NCBI GenBank assembly: GCA_944389585.1
Contig: CALXMW010000004.1
Location: 62,001-126,000 of the forward strand
Length of the DNA: 64,000 nucleotides
Source of the DNA: an uncultured Kiritimatiellota bacterium
GTDB taxonomy: Bacteria > Verrucomicrobiota > Kiritimatiellia > RFP12 > DVOR01
Reading direction: 5' to 3'
A program made the position numbers and the translations under genes. Under the pieces are notes generated by a model. The model did no database searches, was not told the DNA's origin, and worked only from the letters and a program-made list of their open reading frames with translations. Position 1 is the first letter of the stretch, and each line of letters starts with the position of its first letter. Positions 49,867 through 56,580 of this stretch are shown here, piece after piece.

Positions 49867-50673
49867 ATGAAAACGCTTCGCGAAACCTTCGGCGCCGTGT
49901 GCGCCCTGATGCTGGCGGCCACCGTCGGCGCCGCCGCGGCCAAACCCACCGGCACGGTCTACACCACCGCAGGCGGCTCGGCCACCGGCGAGATCCAGTG
50001 GCGCAACTCCGCCAAGGAATACGTCGTCACCACCTCGCGCGGCAGCATCACCTATCCCGCCGACGACGTCGAGCGCGTGGACATCACCCCGCCCGCCCAA
50101 TTCGCCGCCGCCGCCAAGGCCGTCCAAACCGGCGCCAACCTCGCCTCCGCGACCAAGACGCTCGAGGAAATCGCCAAGGAATACCGCCGCCTCACCTACG
50201 ACGTCGAGGCCACGCGCTGGCTCGCCGAGGCCTACCTCAAGCAAGGCAACGCCGCCAAGGCCGTCAGCGCCTGCGAGGCCGTCATCCGCGACGACCCCGC
50301 CGCCGCCTACACCGGCCAGATGGCCGTGCAATACTGGCAGGCCCTCATCAAGGCCAACAAAACCTCCGGCCTCGAGCGCCTCCTCGAAAAGGCCATCGCC
50401 TCCGGCGACCAAGCCGCCGCCGCCGAGGCCCTCGTCGCCCGCGGCGACAGCGTCATGGCCCGCGGCAACTCCCGCGCCAACTGCGAGGAAGCCCTGCGCG
50501 ACGGCTACCTGCGCGTCATCCTCCTCTACGCCGACCCCGCCTCCGGCGCCTATCCCGCCGCCCTCTACAAAGGCGCGCAGGCCTTCGACGGCATGGGCCA
50601 GCCCAGCCGCGCCGGCCAGCTCCGCGACAAGCTGAAAGCCGAGTGCCCCGGCTCCGAATGGGCCCGCAAGTAA
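49867..50673 (+). CDS. Exported repeat protein of the ExbBD cluster
   Basis: 268 residues, not assigned to a known family. Signal peptide (TFGAVCALMLAATVGAAAA); a small N-terminal beta domain (TVYTTAGGSATGEIQWRNSA, TTSRGSITYPADDVERVDI) that resembles short domains recognising surface or RNA ligands; then helical TPR-like repeats (RWLAEAYLKQGNAAKAVSAC, YPAALYKGAQAFDGMGQPSR). Lies 44 bases before exbB. Confidence 0.75.
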   Translation: MKTLRETFGAVCALMLAATVGAAAAKPTGTVYTTAGGSATGEIQWRNSAKEYVVTTSRGSITYPADDVERVDITPPAQFAAAAKAVQTGANLASATKTLEEIAKEYRRLTYDVEATRWLAEAYLKQGNAAKAVSACEAVIRDDPAAAYTGQMAVQYWQALIKANKTSGLERLLEKAIASGDQAAAAEALVARGDSVMARGNSRANCEEALRDGYLRVILLYADPASGAYPAALYKGAQAFDGMGQPSRAGQLRDKLKAECPGSEWARK

Positions 50674-50717
50674 TCCCCCCTTAACCACCCTTTCCCAACC
50701 CAACCGAGGAAACAACG

Positions 50718-51500
50718 ATGAAGAAGATGATGATGGCTCTGGCGGTCTCCGCCCTTCTGTTCGGCGCGGTCTTCACCGCGGGCTCCGCCTATGCCCAAGA
50801 CCCGGCGCAACCCGCCGAGGCCCAAGTCGCCAACGCCGCCGGCGCCGAGGACGAGGGCCCGGGCGAGACGACGTTCTGGATGGTCGTGTTCGGCTCCGGC
50901 TGGGTCGGCGTCATCCTCTGGGCCGCCCTCTTCGCCTCCGGCGGCTTCGCGATTTACTTCATCATCGACGGCTTCATCCTGGTGCGCCCCGCCAAGATCA
51001 TGCCCCAGGGCCTGATTGACCAGGTCAAGGAAGCGATGGACCAGGGCGACGTGATGAAGGCCATCGAGATCTGCGACCAAGATCCCTCCTCCATGGCCAA
51101 GATCCTCAAGGCCGGCTTCGCCCACGTCGAGGAAGGCTTCGACGTGATCGACGAGGCCATCGGCGGCGCGGCCGACATCGAGATCGAGCAGATGATGCAG
51201 CGCCTCAACTGGATCTCCGTCTGCTCCGCCCTCGCCCCGATGCTCGGGCTGCTGGGCACGGTGCAAGGCATGATCCTGACCTTCGCCACCATCGCCATCC
51301 AGGGCGTCGAGATCTCCTCGCTCTCCATGACGATCTCCCAGGCGCTCTACACCACCGCCGGCGGCCTCGTCGTCGCCATCCCGGCCATCACCTTCTTCTA
51401 CGCGCTGCGCAACACCGCCAACCGCCTCGTCCTGCGCATGCAGGTCGTCACCAGCGACCTGATCAAGAACCTGCGCAACGTCGAAGTCGTCGAGGAGTGA
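50718..51500 (+). CDS. exbB: MotA/TolQ/ExbB family proton channel protein
   Basis: 260 residues. Unusual N-terminal signal-like segment plus a periplasmic stretch (to about residue 50), then TM1 (WVGVILWAALFASGGFAIYF), a cytosolic domain, and the TolQ/ExbB signature LNWISVCSALAPMLGLLGTV QGMI region near 160-185 followed by TTAGGLVVAIPAITFFYAL. Forms a pentameric channel with ExbD that turns proton flow into force on a TonB/TolA-type protein. Two exbD genes and a TonB-like gene follow. Confidence 0.93.
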   Translation: MKKMMMALAVSALLFGAVFTAGSAYAQDPAQPAEAQVANAAGAEDEGPGETTFWMVVFGSGWVGVILWAALFASGGFAIYFIIDGFILVRPAKIMPQGLIDQVKEAMDQGDVMKAIEICDQDPSSMAKILKAGFAHVEEGFDVIDEAIGGAADIEIEQMMQRLNWISVCSALAPMLGLLGTVQGMILTFATIAIQGVEISSLSMTISQALYTTAGGLVVAIPAITFFYALRNTANRLVLRMQVVTSDLIKNLRNVEVVEE

Positions 51501-51577
51501 GCGGCGGGAAGCCGGGGCGGCGCGCCGAACACGCCCGCCCCGCCCCCCCCCAAGCGTCCACACCCGGAGGCACTCCC

Positions 51578-52096
51578 ATGGCGAAAAAGAAGAAAAACTC
51601 ACGCGAGAACGACGGCGCCTCGCTTGACATGACGCCGATGATCGACGTCGTCTTCCAGCTCATCATCTTCTTCGTCGTGACGTTGAAGACGGCCGACACC
51701 ATCAACCCCGACATCAAGCTGGAATACGGCAAGAACGGCCCCGACCTCCAAGACATGCTCAAGGAGAACCAGGCCACGCCCCCCATCACCATCGAAGTGC
51801 GCACCTACACCACGGTCACCGACTTCCTGAAGACGGCCTTCGCCAGCCGCGGCGAGCCCGTGCGCACCGGGTGCGTCATCTCCGTCAACGGCAGCATCCT
51901 CAACCGCTCCCAGCTGCTGGGCATGCTCCGCAACATCCGCCGCCAGCGCGGGCAGAACTGCCCCGTCCTCATCCGCGCGGACAAGGACACCCTCCACGAG
52001 CACGTCCGCCAGGTCATGAACATCGCCGGCGAGGCCGGGCTCTGGAAGCTCTCCTTCATCGCCATGGTCAAGGAAGGCGATTCCGCCACCAAATAA
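51578..52096 (+). CDS. exbD: ExbD/TolR family protein 1
   Basis: 172 residues. Lys-rich start, then the membrane helix with the essential Asp in LDMTPMIDVVFQLIIFFVV near residues 16-34. The periplasmic domain is longer than in typical ExbD and ends VLIRADKDTLHEHVRQVMNI. The start at 51578 has CCGGAGGCACTCCC ahead. Twelve bases before the second exbD. Confidence 0.93.
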   Translation: MAKKKKNSRENDGASLDMTPMIDVVFQLIIFFVVTLKTADTINPDIKLEYGKNGPDLQDMLKENQATPPITIEVRTYTTVTDFLKTAFASRGEPVRTGCVISVNGSILNRSQLLGMLRNIRRQRGQNCPVLIRADKDTLHEHVRQVMNIAGEAGLWKLSFIAMVKEGDSATK

Positions 52097-52108
52097 AAGG
52101 AGCGCGCA

Positions 52109-52531
52109 ATGGCAAAAAGCAAACGGAGCAACTCCGGCGACGGCGCCGCGCTCGACATGACGCCGATGATCGACGTCGTCTTCCAGCTCATCATCTTCTT
52201 CGTGGTGACCATGCGCCAGGAGGACATCCTCTCGCACCTCGACGCGATGGCCCCCGCCGGGCAGACCAACGCCAACCCGCAGGAACAGCTCGAGCTCATC
52301 ACCATCGACATCTACAACCCCAAAAAGCAGGCCGGCGAAGGCTTCCTCTTCAACAAGCGCGCCGTCCGCTACGAGCAGCTTGACCGCGAGATCGAGCGCG
52401 CCGCGCGCAACAGCAAGACCTCCACGGTCATGTTCCGCTGCACCAAGGATTCCCCGCACTCCCTGCTCATCAAGGCACTTGACCTCTGCGCCAAGCACGG
52501 CATGACCAACTTGGCCATCTTCACCATTTGA
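52109..52531 (+). CDS. exbD: ExbD/TolR family protein 2
   Basis: 140 residues. Membrane helix ALDMTPMIDVVFQLIIFFVV with the same Asp. The coding sequence around this helix is nearly identical to that of the first exbD, implying duplication, while the periplasmic domains have diverged (ends FRCTKDSPHSLLIKALDLCA). A heteromeric ExbD1/ExbD2 rotor is plausible. Confidence 0.93.
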   Translation: MAKSKRSNSGDGAALDMTPMIDVVFQLIIFFVVTMRQEDILSHLDAMAPAGQTNANPQEQLELITIDIYNPKKQAGEGFLFNKRAVRYEQLDREIERAARNSKTSTVMFRCTKDSPHSLLIKALDLCAKHGMTNLAIFTI

Positions 52532-52568
52532 CGTGGCCGCGGCCCTGCGCCGCACTGGAGGATTTCCG

Positions 52569-54452
52569 ATGGCAGACATCGACGAGACGACCCCGCCCCT
52601 TGACCCCTCGAGCCTCTCCAGGGACGAGCTCATCAAGATGATCGACGAGGAGGAGCGCTCCTACCCCCGCCGCATCATCGACATGTGCAAGGGCCTCGGC
52701 CAGCCCAAGGACTCGCTCGACTACAAGAAGGCGATCATCGAGCTCCAGCGCCTGGGCGCGCCCCTCGGCGCCATCCTCATCCTCGCCGTCGCCCTCGTCG
52801 CGATGAGCCTCATGAAGATCACCGCAGAGGAGAAGCCCCCCGTCGTCGTCACTGAGCTCGTCCAGGCCGAGGAGACCGAGCAGCTCGAGGAGCCCCCGGA
52901 AGAGCCCCCGGAGCCGCCGGAGGAAATCCCCGAGATGGAAGAGTTCGTCGAGACCGACGTCGTCGTCGACATCGACGCCCCGCCCACCACCTCCTCCGTC
53001 CAATCCCCCTCCCCCGCCCCCGTCGACGCCGTCGCCATCACCCCCTCCCCCAAAGTCATGGTCGGCGTCTACGCCAGCCGCTCCTCCGGCACCCGCGGCG
53101 CCGCCATCGGCCGCTACGGCGTCAAGACCGAGCAATACGTCTACGGCTTCCTGCGCTACCTCAAGAAAACCCAAAGCCCCAACGGCATGTGGGATGCCGA
53201 CCGCAAGGAAGTCTCCACCGGCGCCACCGCCCTCGCCCTCCTCTGCTTCCTCGCCCACGGCGAGCTCCCCGGCCAAAGCGCCGAGTTCGGCGACACCGTC
53301 GAAAAAGCCATCCGCGGCCTCATCAACGACCAAATCAAGACCGAGGCCGAGATCGACCACCGCGACGCCCCCCGCAAAGGCGGCACCTATGCCTGGCGCC
53401 GCGGCGAAATCGGCTACTTCAAGGGCCGCGACACCTGCAACTACGCCCACCTCATCGCCGTCTACGCCCTCTCCGAAGCCTACGCCATGACCCGCATCCC
53501 CGATGTCAAGGCCGCCGTCGAACGCGCCCTCCCGCACATCATCAACGGCCAAAACGCCCAGGGCGGTTGGTACTACAACATGGACGCCTCCTGCCCCGTC
53601 ATCGACACCTCCTACGCCAGCTGGGCCGTCCAGGCCCTCAAGGCCGCCAAGCTCGCCCACGTCGGCGACTCCAAGGCCATCGTCGCCGCGCTCAAGAAAG
53701 CCTCCCGCGGCATCAAGGCCCTTTCCCACCCCGACGGCTCCTTCGGCTACACCACCAAAAACAAAAACGAGGAACGCCTCTACCCCGGCCTCACCGCCCC
53801 CTGCGCCCTCATCCTCCAGATGCTCGACGAAAGCGACACCGAGCTCTGCCGCAAAGCCATCCAATACATGAGCTCCTGGGAGCCCACCTTCAAGCGCAAC
53901 TTCACCGCCTCGCGCAGCGGCGCCATCCCCATGAAGGGCGCCTCCCCCCAATACTACTGCTACTACCTCTCCCAAGTCCGCTTCAACCTCGGCGACGCCC
54001 ACCCCTCCTGGAAAGCCTGGAACGCCCAGCAACAAGCCATCTACTCCGCCGCCGCCATCAACATCCCCGCCGAAAAATCCGGCTACAAAGACCAAAACGG
54101 CAAACCCCAATACATCACCTTCTGGCCCCGCAAAGGCGCCAAACACCGCTTCGGCGGGGACTCCGCCGCCATCCCCGACGAGCAACGCCTCGCCCAGCAA
54201 GGCGGCACCCGCAACGGCATGCGCGGCAAATGGCCCGTCGCCGACCTCGTCAACGGCGACGCCGCCACCAGCGAATGGCAAGGCGCCGGCTCCGACATCA
54301 TCTCCAGCTGCTTCACCGCCCTCCAACTCATGGTCTACTACCGCAACAGCCCCCTCTCCAAAGGCGCCCTCACCGCCATCGAGGAAGAGACCGAAGTCAA
54401 AGTCGACGAGGGCGGCGGCAACGAGGTCGAGCTCGACTTCGGCGACCTCTAA
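52569..54452 (+). CDS. TonB-like membrane protein with a C-terminal alpha/alpha-toroid domain
   Basis: 627 residues. A cytosolic N-terminus of about 62 residues, one membrane helix (APLGAILILAVALVAMSLM), then a TonB/TolA-style Pro/Glu spacer (EEPPEEPPEPPEEIPEMEE, about 95-125) and a Pro/Ser/Thr linker. From about 175 onward is a prenyltransferase/squalene-oxidase-like toroid: KKTQSPNGMWDADRK, GGWYYNMDASCPVIDTSYAS, HPDGSFGYTTKNKNEERLYP. No TonB C-terminal fold is visible. The two ExbD genes and ExbB directly upstream make it the likely force-transducing partner. Unusual architecture; ligand unknown. Confidence 0.82.
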   Translation: MADIDETTPPLDPSSLSRDELIKMIDEEERSYPRRIIDMCKGLGQPKDSLDYKKAIIELQRLGAPLGAILILAVALVAMSLMKITAEEKPPVVVTELVQAEETEQLEEPPEEPPEPPEEIPEMEEFVETDVVVDIDAPPTTSSVQSPSPAPVDAVAITPSPKVMVGVYASRSSGTRGAAIGRYGVKTEQYVYGFLRYLKKTQSPNGMWDADRKEVSTGATALALLCFLAHGELPGQSAEFGDTVEKAIRGLINDQIKTEAEIDHRDAPRKGGTYAWRRGEIGYFKGRDTCNYAHLIAVYALSEAYAMTRIPDVKAAVERALPHIINGQNAQGGWYYNMDASCPVIDTSYASWAVQALKAAKLAHVGDSKAIVAALKKASRGIKALSHPDGSFGYTTKNKNEERLYPGLTAPCALILQMLDESDTELCRKAIQYMSSWEPTFKRNFTASRSGAIPMKGASPQYYCYYLSQVRFNLGDAHPSWKAWNAQQQAIYSAAAINIPAEKSGYKDQNGKPQYITFWPRKGAKHRFGGDSAAIPDEQRLAQQGGTRNGMRGKWPVADLVNGDAATSEWQGAGSDIISSCFTALQLMVYYRNSPLSKGALTAIEEETEVKVDEGGGNEVELDFGDL

Positions 54453-54481
54453 GCGCCACCCCCTTTCCTTCCCCCACCCAA

Positions 54482-54508
54482 GGCCCGGCACCCCCGGGCC
54501 TTTTTTTT
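54482..54508 (+). terminator. Terminator after the ExbBD cluster
   Basis: Stem GGCCCGG (54482-54488) with CCGGGCC (54494-54500), loop CACCC, followed by eight T. Confidence 0.92.
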
Positions 54509-54511
54509 CCC

Positions 54512-55088
54512 CTTCTTCCCCTTTGTGTCCTTCGTGTCCTTCGTGATTTTTCCCTGCGTCGTGCAAGCCTCTGTGTCCCTCTGCGTGCCCTCCGTGCTCT
54601 CTGTGATCTCTCCTTGCGCCATGCCTGCCGTGCTGGGACCACTGGGACGGCTGGGACAACTGGGACGCTCAACGCCCCCAACCCGTCCGTCTTTCTGCCC
54701 ATCCCTCATCCGTCGCCCGCTTGGCGGGCGCCACGCCGTGCCGCGGGTGCAGGGGCAAGGGGAAGCTTGGAAGTTTAGAGGTTTGGAGGCTTGGCTCGCT
54801 CTTTGCAGGGTCTGGGGTCGCCGAAACAGGCACGTCCGGCGGACGTGCCGCGGGTGCAGGGGGAGCTTCCCCCTGCCGGGGTTCAAGGGGCAGCGCCCCT
54901 TGCCCCTCCCTTCCCCTTTCCCTTTGTGTTCTTCGTGTCCTTTGTGATTTTTCCCTGCGTCGTGCAAGCCTTTGTGCCCTTAGCCGTGGAAGGTGGCCGT
55001 GGAAGGTTCGCCTTCGGCTCACGGTGTCCGTTGTGATTTCAATCTCCGTGTCCCTCTGCGTGTCCTCCGAGCCCTCTGTGATCTAAAG
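54512..55088. repeat. Extragenic composite repeat array 3
   Basis: No credible gene. Two CTTTGTG/CTCTGTG arrays in the same orientation (54515-54610 and 54920-55085) share a direct repeat of about 45 bases with the core CCCTGCGTCGTGCAAGCC. Between them are GGGACCACT-type minisatellite units (54633-54668), CGCCCGC-TTG-GCGGGCG, a truncated and a full REP-like block and a GGCACGTCC-GGC-GGACGTGCC hairpin. Same building blocks as arrays 1 and 2 in a different order. Confidence 0.8.
54848..54906 (+). repeat. REP-like double-hairpin block, copy 3
   Basis: CCGCGGGTGCAG start, GCAGGGGG/CCCCCTGC hairpin, CAAGGGGC-AGC-GCCCCTTG hairpin. Differs from the 5289 copy at few positions, all in loops or the first stem's edge. 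Confidence 0.75.
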
Positions 55089-55135
55089 AGAACCGTCGGT
55101 GCAGAAAAAGCTTGCGTTGGGTGGGGCAAAGGGTG

Positions 55136-55141
55136 TATTTT
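55136..55141 (+). promoter_or_regulatory. Promoter of structured RNA copy C
   Basis: -10 TATTTT at 55136-55141 with a TTGCGT -35-like box 18 bases upstream. The spacer GGGTGGGGCAAAGGGTG closely resembles that of copy B. P0 of the RNA begins eight bases after the hexamer. Confidence 0.55.
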
Positions 55142-55149
55142 ATTGGCAC

Positions 55150-55313
55150 GCCGTGGGAGAGCCGCGGCACCGTTTGCGCTTTGCGCGGACAGGTCGCCCG
55201 TAGAAAACCTGAGAACTTTTCGATTGTCGCGACACGTTCGGCAAAGTGCGTCCGCTTTGGGCGCACTTTCCTTTCCTGTGTGACAGTCTGGCTTTCTCAG
55301 GGCCTTCTACGGG
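55150..55313 (+). ncRNA. Candidate novel structured RNA leader, copy C
   Basis: Same architecture as copies A and B. P0 GCCGTGG (55150-55156) with CCGCGGC (55162-55168), loop GAGAG; GCGC-TTT-GCGC at 55176-55186; ACAGGT; P1 CCCGTAGAA (55197-55205) with TTCTACGGG (55305-55313); P2 CCTGAGAA (55208-55215) with TTCTCAGG (55294-55301); P3 GATTGTC (55222-55228) with GACAGTC (55282-55288); P4 55243-55253/55259-55269 with loop GCTTT. P1 has different bases from copies A and B yet pairs fully. A weak hairpin plus TTTTT follows at 55320-55338. The downstream gene is the PEP-CTERM protein. Confidence 0.75.
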
Positions 55314-55397
55314 CACACGAAGGGCGGTGCGCCTTTTTGTGGCCTGTGCGCGTGGGCGGAACGGAGGCGCACACGGGCGCGTGTCTGTGGCGCAAGA

Positions 55398-55460
55398 CCG
55401 AAGGGGGCCCGCCTTTCCCGCCCCGGTTCCCTTCGGCCATCCGGTGGGGCGGGAAAGGAG
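55398..55460 (+). promoter_or_regulatory. Possible translational switch before the PEP-CTERM gene
   Basis: A perfect 13-base-pair stem CCTTTCCCGCCCC (55412-55424) with GGGGCGGGAAAGG (55446-55458) would occlude the ribosome-binding site AAAGGAG (55454-55460). A competing stem CCGAAGGG (55398-55405) with CCCTTCGG (55429-55436) encloses the first arm of the occluding stem. The two are hard to form together, so they could act as on/off states. Prediction by eye only. Confidence 0.5.
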
Positions 55461-55472
55461 AACGACAACAAC

Positions 55473-56177
55473 ATGAAGAAAGCATGCTTCATGGCGGCCC
55501 TTGCCGCCCTCGCCCTTGGCTCCGCCCAAGCGGTGACGGTGGACTGGGACAATGCCTGGACGGAGAACATCGGCGCGATCAACGAATCGATCGGCGCCTC
55601 GTACTCCGACAGCACCACGCTCGCGCTCTCGGTGACCATCACCACGCCTGAGACCGTCGGCACCAACATCAACCTGGTTGGGCTCGTCAACGGCAATGGC
55701 GGGCTTGGCGCCGCGCGCAACTACGTCAAGGTCAAGACCGATGCCAACGGCGCTCTCGTGATTGAGGCCAAGGGCAACAGCGGCGACGCCAAGACGAAGA
55801 CCTCCACCACGACGCTCACGGGCGGCTCGGAGTATACCCTCTCCCTGGTCGTCAACCGTGGGAACAACGGCTGGGTGCAGGGGCAAGGCTCCGTCGCCGC
55901 GGATCCCTCCGATGTCTATACGCTTTATCTCAACGGTAAGGCGATTGCGACTTTGGAGGGGATGGACTACAACATCGGCGGCAACATCGACCATGTCGCC
56001 TTCGCCAACAACGCCGATTTCGTTTATTCGAATGCCGGCGTTTACACCGGCGAGGCCGCCGATGTGGTGAACGTTGCCACGACGTACTCCTCGGACGGCG
56101 TGCTCCCCGAGCCGACGGCGCTGGCGTTGCTGGCGCTGGGCGTGGCGGGGGTGGCGCTCCGCCGCCGCGTGGCGTAA
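55473..56177 (+). CDS. PEP-CTERM exported protein
   Basis: 234 residues. Signal peptide (CFMAALAALALGSAQA), a beta-sandwich-like body rich in Thr/Asn/Gly that resembles a lectin/LamG-type domain (VKVKTDANGALVIEAKGNSG, YTLSLVVNRGNNGW, DVYTLYLNGKAIATLEGMDY), and the C-terminal sorting signal LPEPTALALLALGVAGVALR followed by RRRVA. Exosortase would cleave this tail at the membrane in organisms making exopolysaccharide. The exosortase gene is outside the window. Downstream of structured RNA copy C and its own leader hairpin. Confidence 0.85.
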   Translation: MKKACFMAALAALALGSAQAVTVDWDNAWTENIGAINESIGASYSDSTTLALSVTITTPETVGTNINLVGLVNGNGGLGAARNYVKVKTDANGALVIEAKGNSGDAKTKTSTTTLTGGSEYTLSLVVNRGNNGWVQGQGSVAADPSDVYTLYLNGKAIATLEGMDYNIGGNIDHVAFANNADFVYSNAGVYTGEAADVVNVATTYSSDGVLPEPTALALLALGVAGVALRRRVA

Positions 56178-56198
56178 GCGGCCTTTCGGCCTTAAAGG

Positions 56199-56225
56199 GG
56201 GCCCCGGGTTGCCGGGGCCCTTTTT
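56199..56225 (+). terminator. Terminator after the PEP-CTERM gene
   Basis: GGGCCCCGG (56199-56207), loop GTTG, CCGGGGCCC (56212-56220), five T. It is the first part of a 60-base sequence repeated exactly at 57544. Confidence 0.92.
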
Positions 56226-56258
56226 CGCGGGGCGGGGGAAGATTTCGCTTGCGGCGGG
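56199..56258 (+). repeat. 60-base direct repeat (terminator plus promoter upstream part), copy 1
   Basis: Identical to 57544-57603: the terminator hairpin, TTTTTCGCGGGGCGGGGGAA, and GATTTCGCTTGCGGCGGG, which carries a TTGCGG -35-like box. In both places a -10 hexamer lies 18 bases beyond that box. Confidence 0.85.
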
Positions 56259-56272
56259 ATGGGGAAAGGGTG

Positions 56273-56278
56273 TATTCT
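56273..56278 (+). promoter_or_regulatory. Promoter of structured RNA copy B
   Basis: -10 TATTCT at 56273-56278 with TTGCGG 18 bases upstream. P0 of the RNA begins eight bases downstream. Confidence 0.55.
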
Positions 56279-56286
56279 ATTGGCAC

Positions 56287-56443
56287 GCCGTGGGAGAGCC
56301 GCGGCGGACTTGCGCTTTGCGCAAACAGGTTGTTCACATCGAACCTGAGAAATTCGTATCCAGGGCAACGTGTTTGGCAAGGCACACCGATTTGGTGTGC
56401 CTTCTTGCACGTATCTGGATGGGCTTCTCAGGGCCTGATGTGA
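56287..56443 (+). ncRNA. Candidate novel structured RNA leader, copy B
   Basis: P0 GCCGTGG (56287-56293) with CCGCGGC (56299-56305), loop GAGAG; GCGC-TTT-GCGC at 56312-56322 followed by AAACAGGT; P1 TCACATC (56334-56340) with GATGTGA (56437-56443); P2 CCTGAGAA (56344-56351) with TTCTCAGG (56425-56432); P3 ATCCAG (56358-56363) with CTGGAT (56415-56420); P4 AAGGCACACC (56379-56388) with GGTGTGCCTT (56394-56403), loop GATTT. P1, P3 and P4 bases differ completely from copies A and C while pairing is kept. About 140 bases lie between it and the next start codon. Confidence 0.75.
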
Positions 56444-56580
56444 GACGTGCGAGAGGGCACATTTTCATGTCTTTGCGCATGGGCCTGGGGGCGGGCGCGG
56501 GTCGTGGGAAGGCGTGGCGCGGGGTTCCGCCGCCGGGCTTTCCCGGAAACCTGTCGTTGGATCCCGTTGGAGGAGTGGAT

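Noticed and set aside
52569-54452. Functional terpene cyclase (squalene-hopene type) call for the toroid protein
   Set aside because: The catalytic DxDD motif is not visible, the protein has a TonB-like N-terminus, and the context is ExbB/ExbD, so a binding role is more likely than cyclisation.
55112-55651. Plus-strand frame over structured RNA copy C
   Set aside because: It covers the paired stems and the leader of the PEP-CTERM gene in another frame; no RBS and no similarity except to translations of the other RNA copies.
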